64,000 nt of DNA from Zarea fungicola (Eukaryota; Ascomycota; Sordariomycetes; Hypocreales; Cordycipitaceae), in NCBI GenBank assembly GCA_900169235.1, contig FWCC01000257.1, positions 21,308-85,307 of the forward strand, given 5' to 3'. Positions 1 to 10,246 of the stretch are shown here, piece by piece. A model generated the notes under the pieces. It was not told the origin of the DNA, did no database searches, and saw only the letters and a program-made list of their open reading frames with translations. Every line of letters starts with the position of its first letter. Position 1 is the first letter of the stretch. The position numbers were made by a program, and so were the translations under genes.

Positions 1-434
1 CTACAAGGTACTCGTGGTCGAGGACAACAAGATTAACCAAAAGGTGTTGACCAAATACCTGGAGAAGATTGGTGTCGAGGTGGAAATTGCCGAAGACGGA
101 ATCGAGTGTACAGAGTTCCTCTTTAGCAAGCCCCACAATTACTACTCACTGATTCTGGTAGGTCTTTGTACACTCTCTACTTACTTGACTTCAATGCTGA
201 TAAGAAAAACAGTGTGACATTCAAATGCCACACAAGGACGGCTACCAGACGTGCCGCGACATCCGCCAGTGGGAAGACCAAAATGGCTTCGACCGGCTGC
301 CAGTTATTGCTCTGTCCGCGAATGTCATGTCTGTTGTGTTTGACAAGTGCAAGGCAGCCGGTTTCAGTGACTACGTGACAAAACCGGTTGACTTTATCAG
401 CCTTAGCAAGGCAATGGTGAAGCACTTCTCTTGA
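1..434 (+). CDS. Hybrid histidine kinase, C-terminal receiver domain (5' partial)
   Basis: The gene runs in from the left edge. Exon 1 (from base 2) and exon 2 (213-434, stop TGA) are joined by a 55-nt intron at 158-212 (GTAGGT donor, CAG acceptor, branch-like CTGAT). The joined frame gives a complete CheY-like receiver: VLVVEDNKINQKVL supplies the acidic metal-binding residues, CDIQMPHKDGY the phospho-accepting Asp (codon 216-218), ALSAN the conserved Ser, and YVTKPV the conserved Lys. The protein ends right after the domain at VKHFS. A C-terminal receiver of this kind normally receives phosphate from an upstream kinase module and passes it through an HPt protein (YPD1) to SKN7/SSK1 regulators. 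The sensor and kinase domains lie outside the window, so the histidine-kinase class cannot be assigned. A standalone regulator is less likely. Confidence 0.85.
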
Positions 435-1266
435 CCGGGAACCTGGGAAACTTGTATCTCACGAAGGGAAAGAAAGGAAATCCCCTCTCTTGTAGAATAA
501 CCCTTCGTTTTCATCGGGTATGATGGGTTAGGCGTATGTGTACATATATACGGGGGACGAAAAGCAAAAGAAAAAAGGCAGAGTATGGATAGAAAGGCAA
601 TAGGGGATACTTGGAGTTTTTTTTTTTGGCTGATCTTTGATCTTTGATATCCTGTTTTTTACTTCCTACTGTTCACTACTGTTCATGAAATGTTCTTTCT
701 GTTTTTTACAGGAAAGGGGGAAACATGCTAATTCTAACACGGAATACCTGTGTTTTTTTATTTGTTTTACGCTCTTTTCATCTTTGTAACTATTCTGCTA
801 GCTGCATGGCCTTTGCGAGGGGATGAATGAAAGGAAGAAAAGTGCATACAGACATTTGCCCAGTATCCCTGCTTGTGTGACATTAATGAAATGGTCGAAA
901 CGTACTTTTAACGGCTTGGATTCTTTTTTTGAGAGGGAGAGAGAGAGGGAGAGAGAAGAGGGAAAGAGAAGAGGGGAGAGAGCGTAGACGCCTATCTGCA
1001 GTTGCTTGTCAGTCCGTCCCTTCTGCTCATCACTTCAAATATTATCAAAAGGGGTGGCCATATTGGCGACACTGTCTCAAATAAAATTCTTGCCATCTTC
1101 AGGTTTTACTTGGCAAATTGGTTTGTTTCTTTCCTTGTGGGTTCACTCTTGATATTCAGAGTATAATAGAAAACTGCATCGGGGATATCATTGATGTAAG
1201 AAATGTAGAAAGAAGAAAAAGGGTTGTCTAATACAGGTGGTATTGCAGGGGGGAAAGTTTTCCTGT
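435..1266. other. Convergent intergenic region with a GA-rich simple repeat
   Basis: This gap separates two genes that converge on it (the receiver-domain gene on + and the DET1-like gene on -). It should hold both 3' UTRs. It contains T-rich runs and a purine microsatellite of GA/GGA units at about 931-983. I see no coding frame with recognisable similarity and no RNA gene. Confidence 0.7.
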
Positions 1267-3191
1267 CTAATATACACTTCCCTCTATGCTTCGATCGGCC
1301 GCCTCTGCTGCCTCCATGTCCGCCATGGTCTCAGCATTATGCTCCTCATCTACTCCATTCCCCGCCACAGCCATCGCACTTAAACTCGTGGTGGTGCAAA
1401 CACTCACACGTCTTGGTGGAACCAAGGAGTCCGGCTCCGAGTCGCTATGGACATGAGGCGGCGCATCGCCGAGCCTGTTGACAAACGTGCCGATGCCCGG
1501 CGACAGCCCTGTGGTGCTGCTGCCGATACTACTCACGCTGAGCTGACGCGCGTGGTTATGGCTGTTGATGGTGCACTGGAGTAGGCGCGCCTCTACCGAG
1601 TTGAGGATACTGCCCCGGCGGCGACGCTGATGTAGTGGTGTTGGTCCGTTTGTGCCAGGAGTGGCCGCTTTTCTATGGCTGTTGCTGTGTGATGTCGCCT
1701 CACTGTCATCATCGGCATCGTCATGCTCAAAGATTGGCTTGTCGCTGTCGCTGTCGACGACAGAAGCGTGCCCAGAGTAACTACCGCCAAAATCACGACC
1801 TAGGTGGACAAACTGAGGCGACTTGGCCGTTGCCAGTAGGGGTAATACGACGGTATCATCATCGCCAATGTCTTGTGGGGGCGCCGCTACCTTGGATGTG
1901 CTCGTAACGTCGACCAGAGGTTGCTGCTTCTTTTCTTGTGACATCGGTCTCGTCTCACTGCCAGTGGATGCCGTCTTGTTGATACTGCTTCCGCTGCTTT
2001 GGCTGTTCTTGTTGTTGGTATGACTGTGATTATGGTTGTGGCTGTGTACATGCTCGTTGTCCTCGTCGTCCGAGCTAAGAGCAAGTCGGGCGGCACGATG
2101 TCTATGGTGTGCATTCGCCAATTTATGTGAAGACACTGCTGCCTGTTCAATATCTTTTTGGCGCAGTGACTCCAGGTCATGGCGTTTGGTGTATTTGCTC
2201 GTGTGGTTGCAGCCGTCCGGGCATCCGCCCCAGCGGCGCGTCACCACGAATGTCTTGTTGCGTTGTAGCTTAGCCTCATTCTTGCTGCCATCCTTGCTCT
2301 CTTGTGCGCCGTCCTTGTTCTTTTCTTTTTCTTTTCCTTTGATCGCCGCGGCACGCTCGCGTTTTAACTCGGACCAGGTGCGCAGCTTGGTTTCAAGGTT
2401 GTATTTTCCATTATCCTGCTTGCGCATGATGAGGAACTCGCAGTGGTCAACGTTTCGCAGGTCCTCAAAGTACTCGACGGTAAAGTGGTACCACTTCATG
2501 AGAAAGACGCGAGACATGAGACCGTGAGTAACTGGAGAATATGTCAATATGCATAAATACTAATTATTACAGAGGTGCGGCGCATAGCGTACCTAGGACG
2601 CAAACGCTGGCAAAGTCGTCTTCGCCAAACTGCCGCCACAAGCTCTCGTTGAAGCCACTGACGCGATCATACGCATCGGCGGCGCTCTCGCCGTTGGGAA
2701 TGCGATAGAAGAAGTGACCGTAGTCGGCACGTTCCTGCCACATGCGCTCCATCTCGGCGCTGCAAGGTTGAAAGTTGCCAAAGTCCTGCTCGCGGAGGCG
2801 AGGCTCCTCGTACACCTTGATGTTGGACCGGCGAAACGGTGAGGGCTCCTCCTCGTCAGAGGTCAGAGTGGCGAGGATGCCCTCAGTCGTCTCGCGGGTG
2901 CGACGGTAGGGTGAGGTGAAAAATTGAATCTTGTCGTCCGGGCGTAGAAGCTTGCGTAGGCGGCGGCCAGCTTCGCGGGCCTGATTGACGCCATCGGGAG
3001 TGAGCTTAACCCTGTGATCTGGGACGGTCTGGTGGATGTCTCTATTTTCTGTGAAGAGAAGAAAAGGTTAGTCGATCACGACATTATGAAGTAGCAGGTA
3101 GAATCCCATGGCCAACTCGGAGAATCATGTACGTACTGTTTCCCTCGGATTGGGCATGGCGGATTAGGATTATCAATCTCGGCTTGGCCAT
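1267..3191 (-). CDS. Histidine-phosphatase (phosphoglycerate mutase-like) family protein, DET1-like
   Basis: Three exons: 3191-3137, 3048-2593 and 2531-1267, with introns of 88 and 61 nt. Phases match and give 591 residues. Residues 1-250 form a histidine-phosphatase domain: PRLIILIRHAQSEGN with catalytic His12, the FTSPYRRTRET loop, the acid region EEPRLREQDFGNFQ, and the second catalytic His173 in LVTHGL. The canonical RHG reads RHA. The segment GNKNRDIHQTVPDHRVKLT resembles yeast Det1, a phosphatase linked to non-vesicular sterol transport; the family fit is clear, the orthology is inference. Residues from about 260 onward are a long, polar, low-complexity tail rich in Ser, His and acidic residues, unlike the compact domain. 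The start is the only ATG in frame ahead of the motif. It faces the PRKRIP1-like gene across a 1.6-kb divergent region. Confidence 0.88.
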
Positions 3192-4764
3192 GTTGGGCAG
3201 CGAGCTGGCGGTAGCGGCGGACAGCTAGAGATCAAAGTTATGGTGAACGCTCTGCTTGAAAAGACCCAGAAGCTAGCTATTTGTTCAAATGATGAGAGGG
3301 ATGTTGATATGATGGGCTAGATTTAAATGTATGTAGAACAACAAACGTCGCATTGGTGATGTCGTGCGGTGGCGTTGCTGACAAAACCAGGGCAATTAAC
3401 AGGTAGGTTGAGATGTCACAGAAAGAAATGGACAGGCTTGAGACGGTTGCGCCCGCCATTATGGGGGTAATTTTGTAGGTACCTACCGACTAACTAACGT
3501 AGGTACTAACTACCTACCTGTAGGTACCTGGTATCGCTGCTACCTAGCTTGTTAGTTGGGGAGCGCACCAACAATTCCGACAGCCGGGAATGCCAACCCG
3601 CTAAATCGCCGCTAGCTACCTCTAAGGTAGTGTAGGCTTCATTCAGCAAAGCTACAGGGGACAGTGTGCGGCTTGATCTATACCTCGGTATCTGGGGAGG
3701 GAATGATGTAGCTACGGCCGACTCATCTGCAAATCCGGTACAAAGACGGTTGTGCTGACCCGTTAATAATCTTGGTTATCCCGTCATCTCATCTATTCTA
3801 TTGCCATGGCAATCCCTGGTTGAATAATTGCACTGAGGGGCATCCACATGTCCCTGGCACGCACCTTGACCAATTCATGGAGCGAAGACTGACACAGAAA
3901 CGCATGGTACCGGGTGACATTGTGGCATTTGAAAATTGCATGTTGCTTCTCCACTTCGTGCTACTGCTTCACTCTCCTCACTATCCGTACCTTGAGCCAA
4001 GACAGGATACTGCCACAGTCAAGTCGGAGCGTTGCAACAGTCACTAGCCACACTGCGCAGCCTAGCAAGACAAGATCGCAATTCCGCTTACTTAGAGGCA
4101 TTTGACATAAAATTTGAATAATTTTACTTTTGCCATTGGCCATAGAGTTGAGATTCAACCGCCGTATACTTTCATAGTGCCTTGACAACTTGCACCAGGG
4201 ATAGGCGCCTTGGAAGGCCGCATACGTCCAGTTGATAAAAGTTGGACAGAAACTTCAAACAGTAGCAATGAACATTGTTTATTCTATTTTGTAAATTATT
4301 TAGGTGAATATTCATCATGATATCCGCCAGCTTTTATATTCTATGACAACGCACTGGACTGCTTACGTAACGACCTTTAGCTTTCTGCACGCCATTTCCA
4401 GGCACAGCTGCAGCCAATTTATTTTTAGCGTGTGCCGCTGACACAATAACTACCAGCTTCAGGTCGGCAACGGTACAAACCGCACCCTTGTTACATCCTT
4501 CAGTCGTCGTCGCTTTCCAAATATACTCAAGCACCTCGTCTTCAGCGCCGAAGTGGCGCTGCGAAGAATCAAATAGATAAGGTACTCCTAACAGCCAGCA
4601 GACTCTAATCTACTGCGCAGCGCATTACCACACTTTTGCGCAAAGCCTCGCATTCTATTTTACCGGAATCGCAAACTCTTTCGCCTCCCCCCATCAACCC
4701 AACCTGCCACACAGCACATCCTCGCACGACACGGACATCACAGAAACCACAATCTTCCAAAACA
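3192..4764. promoter_or_regulatory. Divergent promoter region with a TACCTA/GGTACC island
   Basis: This 1.57-kb spacer lies between two divergent starts (3191 on -, 4765 on +). At about 3475-3555 it carries a dense cluster of GTAGGTAC, CTACCTAC and TACCTAG words in both orientations, including short inverted repeats around GGTACC. Similar islands lie upstream of other genes in the window (about 8.2, 19.9 and 46.4-46.7 kb). The bases before 4765 are pyrimidine- and CA-rich, as in fungal leaders. No further gene was found. Confidence 0.55.
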
Positions 4765-5415
4765 ATGTCTGCCAACATTCCCGAATCAATCCCCACATCC
4801 GCCGATCCTCGCTCCCGCCGTCCCACCAAGCGCACCCGCGCCGCCAACCTGACGCCCACCTCGGCCCAAGCCGCCTCCCTCGACGCCCTCTTTGCCAACC
4901 CCGGCCGCGAGATCCGCGATGCCGCCTTCTCGTCATCGTCCTCTGGCCGTCCCACAAACTCTGGCAGCCGCCCACCCGAAATCGTCACCAACGTCCAGGG
5001 ATCGTCTGCCGGTGCGGGATCTGGCGAGTTTCACGTGTACAAGGCGGCACGGAGGCGCGAGTACGAGCGCCTGCGGGAAATGGATGCCGAGGTGCATCGG
5101 GAAAAGGAGAATGCTGAATTTGAAAGGGAAAAGGATGGCCGGGACAGGAAAGATGACGAAAAGACAAGAAAGAATAGGGAGAGAAGGGAAAAGATGAAGG
5201 CGAGGAAGGCGAAAAAGGGAAAGGGTGGTAATGGTAATGGTGGTGCTGGCGGTAGTGATGATGCGGCTGCCAACAGGCAAGGAATCAAGCCTGCGCGGCG
5301 TCCATCTGTGGATCGAGGGAGAGACGGCAATGGCAGTGATGATGATGGTGCAAATGGGAATGCCAGTGTCGCCACATCACAGCCTCAAGGCCTTGTTATA
5401 CACGACGACGAATAA
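4765..5415 (+). CDS. PRKRIP1 / DUF1168-family protein (spliceosome-associated)
   Basis: Single exon, 216 residues. The start at 4765 is chosen over the in-frame ATG at 4636 because of its context (AACAATGTC) and because homology begins soon after it. Residues 36-52 (AASLDALFANPGREI) and the core SSAGAGSGEFHVYKAARRRE at about 80-99, followed by a strongly charged helix EYERLREMDAEV...REKMKARKAKK to about 151, are the hallmark of the PRKRIP1/DUF1168 family. In humans PRKRIP1 is a component of the catalytically activated spliceosome and binds double-stranded RNA. The C terminus (153-216) is Gly/Asn/Asp-rich and likely disordered. A nuclear role in pre-mRNA splicing is inferred from the family. 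It converges with CCT3. Confidence 0.85.
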   Translation: MSANIPESIPTSADPRSRRPTKRTRAANLTPTSAQAASLDALFANPGREIRDAAFSSSSSGRPTNSGSRPPEIVTNVQGSSAGAGSGEFHVYKAARRREYERLREMDAEVHREKENAEFEREKDGRDRKDDEKTRKNRERREKMKARKAKKGKGGNGNGGAGGSDDAAANRQGIKPARRPSVDRGRDGNGSDDDGANGNASVATSQPQGLVIHDDE

Positions 5416-5712
5416 AAGCTAATAAACTAGATGCGTCGTTCAAAGGAGATAGATAGATTTTATATACAGTGATACCCATTACAGCTCAACCCCAACCAGT
5501 CACCACTTGCATATATGCAACATCTGTCCTTGTCTATGTCTTTGTTTGATATGTCTCTGCCAACATGGCCCTGCCCTGTGTCGTACAGTATCCGGGTATC
5601 TCACCCAACTTGTGTCTCCATACCCTTCCTCGTTTATTTTTGTCGAGAATGCCTTTCGTATATTTTTGTCGTTGCCTTTTTTTTTCCTTTTTTCTTTTGT
5701 CTAATTAATTCC

Positions 5713-7777
5713 TTACTCGTCAGCACCGCCACCACCAACACCGGGAGCACCACCTTGCAGTTTCCTGGCGCTGCAAATGTCGTCGACTCTCAATAGCAAG
5801 CAGGCAGACTGGTTCAAGTTAGTACATTATTTGTCAGGCTTCCGAGATTCAACCTAGCCTTACCTCAACAGCAGTCTTGATGCTCTGCAGCTTAATAGCC
5901 TGGGGCTCCCACACACCATACTCCTTCATGTCGACTATGGTACCAGTGTCGCCATTGACACCCCACGAGCTCTTTCCCTCGGCTTGCTTGGCACGGAGAT
6001 CCGTGAGCACACGGACGGGGCTCTTGCCAGCATTCTGGACAAGGGTTCTGGGGATAACTTCAAGCGCATCGGCAACAGCCTTGTAAGGCCACTGCTGAAC
6101 ACCCTCAATGGCCTTGGCGCGCTGATGCAGGCGAACAGACACAGCCATCTCGGTAGCACCACCGCCGGGCGACAGACGGGGGTGAAACAAGACGTTGCGG
6201 GCAACACCCATGGCGTCCTGCAGGTTACGCTCAATTTCGTTAAGCACGTCCTTGGATGGACCGCGAAGGAGGACAGTGCAGGCCTTGGGGTCCTTGCATT
6301 TGGTAAGGAAGGTGAAGTACTCGTCGCCAATCTTCTCAATCTCGAAGAGGCCGCACTTGGTGCCGACATCAGAATCGACAAGGTCCTCAACTCGGTTAAC
6401 AATGGTGGCACCAGTAGCGCGGGCTATTCTGTTGTTGTCAGTTTTGCGGACTCTGCGGAGAGCTGTGATGTTGGCCTTCATGAAGTAGTGCTGAGCGAGG
6501 TCTGCATCTCTTTGTTAGCTTGCTTCAGTGCGGAGAATTGCAATATGCTCACCGGAAACACCCTTTTCAGTGATGACAAGGTCGGGCTTAACGGCGATAA
6601 TAGCGTCGCAGATAGACTTGATCTGTTCCTCCTCAATCTGTAGAATGCGGTTCCAGTCATCCTCCTTGGTGATTTCAATGTTAGTTTGGGACTCGCCCTT
6701 CTTGTACTCAAGGGGACAATCCAAGAGGACAATTCGAGGGTTCTCGATGCGCCTGCGCATCTTGGGATGTGTGATATCTTTGTTGAGCATCAGACCGTCA
6801 AGAACCTGGCTGTCCTCAATCTCGCCCCCAGGCACCTTCTCGATACGGGCATAACGCTTCACGTCAACCTCGGTGTTTCCATTGCCGGCCTCCCAGGTGA
6901 CAGTGCGAACGGCCTTGAGCGCAAGGGAGCACATGAGGTCCATCCAACGGCTAACAAACTTGGTGCCGATGGAGGAAGAGATGAGTTTTGTCATGGCCGC
7001 GTCGTCGTTGACATCGATCGGGGTCGAAACTTCGTCAATGATTTCGAGGGCATCCTGCAGGGCGCGCTTGAAGGCAGAGATGATGACTACGGGGTGGATA
7101 TTGCGCTCAAGCTGGGGGAGGGCCTGGGCAAGGATTTCACCAGCTAGAGGCGGTCAGTCAACGAGTTCTGGGGGTGCAATGCGCCTTAACATGCGTGAAA
7201 TCGGGTGCATACCAAGAATAATGACAGTGGTTGTTCCGTCGCCGACCTCCTCGTCCTGTGTACGGCTAAGCTCAATCATGCTCTTAGCGGCTGGATGTGA
7301 AACTTCAATTTCGCGGAGAATAGCGTGGCCATCGTTTGTGAGGACAATGCCGCCCATGGGGTCGAGCAGCATCTTGAGCATGGCCTTTGGGCCAAGACAT
7401 GATCGAATAATGTCAGCAACCCTGTGTAGGCAGAAAGGTTCCTGGTCAGTGACTGTATTTGGGCAACAAGGGAAGAAAGCGATGTGGTCTATCATTTTGT
7501 TGAGGTCGGCTTGACGTACGTCTTCGCGGCTGCAATGTTGGAGAGCTGTGCTCTCCTTCCAATCTGCCTATCACCACCGGCATTGGTGTCTGCGGTGCAG
7601 AGTGTGTTAGCATGAATTGCATGTGTACCATTATTTTTCCAACAAGATATCGACGCCAGCGAGAGGTCGCGAGCGCAGAAAAGGAAGCAGAAGAGATTCG
7701 GTCAAGGCGGGGGGTTTAGCCTCGTGCAGGATTATTTTTGGTGGGAACTTACTCATAACCACAACAGGAGCTTGCAT
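5713..7777 (-). CDS. CCT3: T-complex protein 1 subunit gamma (CCT3)
   Basis: Six exons: 7777-7753, 7589-7520, 7421-7213, 7143-6553, 6501-5864, 5808-5713. Introns of 163, 98, 69, 51 and 55 nt have conventional GT-AG ends and consistent phases, giving 542 residues, normal for the family. It is a subunit of the cytosolic chaperonin ring that folds actin, tubulin and WD-repeat proteins using ATP. Visible motifs: [18 protein letters not shown] and LTNDGHAIL near the N terminus, the nucleotide-binding [28 protein letters not shown] in the apical/intermediate region, and [15 protein letters not shown] in the C-terminal equatorial domain. The gamma subunit is indicated by the start MQAPVVVMN. The first exon is only 25 nt. 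The last exon encodes a short Gly-rich tail ([12 protein letters not shown]), as in other CCT subunits. Confidence 0.97.
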
Positions 7778-9721
7778 GTTGGGCGAAATCTGCGCGTCTT
7801 TTTAGCGAGAAGAGTGATGGGAAACAAGAGACGTCAGAAGCCAACACACTCGATGAGGATAGAGGCAAAAGATGAAGAAAGGGAGGGAGATAGCTGTTGA
7901 TGGGTCGTGGAGGGGTGGTTTTGCAGGAGAAGCCGGATTAAAAGTTGGGGTGGGCCGTGATCACGCTGGTGGAAGTACCAGGCAGGCAACGTCTCTATGT
8001 GTGACTAGGCGCGGCGAGCTAGACAGGTACCTTTGCTCCGCCGACAGGCTACAATTTTGGAGATCCAGCAGCTTCTATTATTCTACGGCATACTGGTACT
8101 TCGCTCAGGGCTGTTGGGGCACTTTCGAGCCCTGCCATTGGCTCCCTGGCCGTTTGTCCCGCCCACACAATGCCGTAAAATTGGAGTCTCCTCAATCCAG
8201 CCAGTGTCGGCCCAAAGTACCCTAGCTTGCTTTAGCTAGGTAGGCGGTGCAGGTACTAGCTCTCGCACGCCACCACAATATCATACAGCCTTTTGATCAA
8301 CAGACTGCACGATGGGTAGGGTTTTTTTTTGGGGGGGGGGGAAGAACTTCAAACTTCTATCTTTAACTCAATCACAACCCTCTCCAAGCTCTCGATGCTT
8401 TCTAAAGAATTTCTGCTCATTTTTAATTCATTTCAGCGCTTTTCATCTTGGATCTGGCCGTGACTTATCCCCTTTTTTTCTAAAATTATACCACTTCGCG
8501 CACCCCGGATCGCTTCGAGGATTACCTCAGCGCCTAACCCGGTTGCAGTAACCAGCTTGCCGCCTGAGATGCCCGATTAGGCATCCTGCTCAGCAGCATC
8601 TGAAGACCTGCGTACAGCTCCCCAGTGATATGCTACGCTATTAATACAAGCTCCGCTATAAGCTCACGTCTATTCGTCGCAGATTTGATGTCTCGCGTAT
8701 CACATGGCCATGGATACGGCACTTTCCTAGGCTTCTTTCCAGTTGCGGCCATTGTGTCTTGCTTGCGAACACGCGGGACAGTTGTGAGCCGAGGTTAGTA
8801 TCCTCTCTGCCTCTGTATTACCATCTTGATGTCGTCATGCAGTTGTCAGTCGCCCAATCCTACATTTCTAAAGCCTTGACGCAACTTGGACAGTGCATGA
8901 TGCCCAGTGTGTCTGAGTAAAGAGGAACTTCTAAAATAATCAGTTTCTAGGCGGAGCTTTTAGGCCCGTTCGTAGTTGTTCTAGTCTATGAGATGCTCAT
9001 ACTGTATCGCTGTCCGTTTGATGTCACACTCCTCGTATGTCATTATGGAGTGAGGCCGTTGGCTATCATTCAGATAAATATTTTCTCTTCAGTGAAAATT
9101 CACATATTCGCATTGGCTTTAGTCGCTAAGCGGCCATCTTTTATCAAATTATGTCTTGCCATCATCGTGGGCATGGTTGGAACAAGAAATTTGAGTTTTG
9201 TTAGTTTAACCGCGTCTGCACGTACAAATAAATACTTATATTTTAACCGGCGCACAATATTCTAATTACGTACGTAAAGCGTGGTGCTGCTTCGCCTGCG
9301 GCTTGCTAGCAAAGTCTTGCCAGTTCCAGTCACTCGTCCATCATACGACACACATCCAATCCAGAGCCAAGCCCCTCTCATAATATCATCGCCGCCGTGT
9401 TTTCTTTTTCTTCTTGCCCATGTTCCGCGGTAATTGAACGCTGCTGTATCCAATTTCTATCTGTTGAATCCTGCTGGTGCAATTAAAGGAAATCGGACTT
9501 ATTGCCAAAGTGACGACGCAGTTCTGTTAGGGTGCCTCAGCACACATCGGATCTTACGAGGCCGGATGTGGTGTACAACTGAGGCATTGGGGAGAGTTTC
9601 ATACGGCAGCTTATCAAAACCAGAGAGATTCAGCGCAACCTGCAGCCTCTAGCTGCTTTTTCGCCTATTTAATTGTTTCAGCAAAAATAAGATGATCTCG
9701 GCATGGGATTACCCGGAGAAC
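7778..9721. other. Intergenic region upstream of CCT3, with homopolymers and TACCTA words
   Basis: About 1.9 kb. The CCT3 promoter should lie in the first several hundred bases. Words of the GGTACC/TAGCTAGGTAGG type occur at about 8025-8030 and 8215-8250. Near 8321-8342 a T tract adjoins a G tract. Beyond 8.5 kb the sequence becomes more AT-rich. I see no credible gene, tRNA or repeat in it. Confidence 0.55.
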
Positions 9722-10246
9722 TCACACGCTGTTCATCCGTATCTCAAATCTTCTCTCCTCCCTCTCCTCATCATCGAGCATCTCCATTTCCATATCATGT
9801 ATATCGCTCAGTTTTCTCTTTCTGCTGGGTGATGGTTTGCGGTTGCGGAGAGTACCAGTAATGTGTGGGGGAATGGCCGATGGCGGAGGTGGAAAGAGCT
9901 TGTCGAACAATGCCGGGTTTTGCTGAAGCTTTCGCATGCTCATTGATACACCCAAGAGCAATTTCTCTCTGATATTCATCTCGCTCAGAGTTCTGCCTTG
10001 CCGATTCTGCTGTTGGGTGTAACGGGGCGCTGGTCCGGAGGCTGAGAGGTCAAGCTGCCCCGGCCGCTTCTTAACCTTGTTGAGGAGAGGGTTCGGCAAC
10101 AACAAGTGTGTTGTTTCGGTAATATGTTCACATCCTAACGATAAACTATGGCTGATAATAGCCATTTGCTTGTTTTCGCCTGTAGATTCGTGGCCGCTGA
10201 GGGTGCGACTCTCTACAGAGTCGACCCAAGATTCAGCCTCCGCCAT
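9722..10246 (-). CDS. Hypothetical protein, 174 residues
   Basis: Single open frame on the minus strand. The ATG at 10246 sits in a strong context (GTGCCATGGCG); the frame stays open a little further upstream but without another ATG. I do not recognise a family. Residues MAEAESWVDSVESRTLSG are polar. The central part (NIREKLLLGVSMSMRKLQQN, then PALFDKLFPPPPSAIPPH) could form one short helix followed by a Pro-rich stretch. The C terminus has a basic SPSRKRKLSD segment that could be a nuclear signal, then an acidic/charged helix (MEMEMLDDEEREERR). No signal peptide or membrane segment. Composition looks more protein-like than neighbouring random frames, but it stands at the edge of a gene desert, so a lineage-specific gene or a chance ORF both remain possible. 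Confidence 0.45.
   Translation of the reverse strand: MAEAESWVDSVESRTLSGHESTGENKQMAIISHSLSLGCEHITETTHLLLPNPLLNKVKKRPGQLDLSASGPAPRYTQQQNRQGRTLSEMNIREKLLLGVSMSMRKLQQNPALFDKLFPPPPSAIPPHITGTLRNRKPSPSRKRKLSDIHDMEMEMLDDEEREERRFEIRMNSV

Noticed and set aside
4636..4764. N-terminal extension of the PRKRIP1-like protein from an upstream ATG
   Set aside because: Poor context and leader-like composition; homology begins after 4765.
8321..8342. Poly-T/poly-G junction as a possible transposon end
   Set aside because: No target-site duplication or adjacent element; more likely homopolymer sequence.
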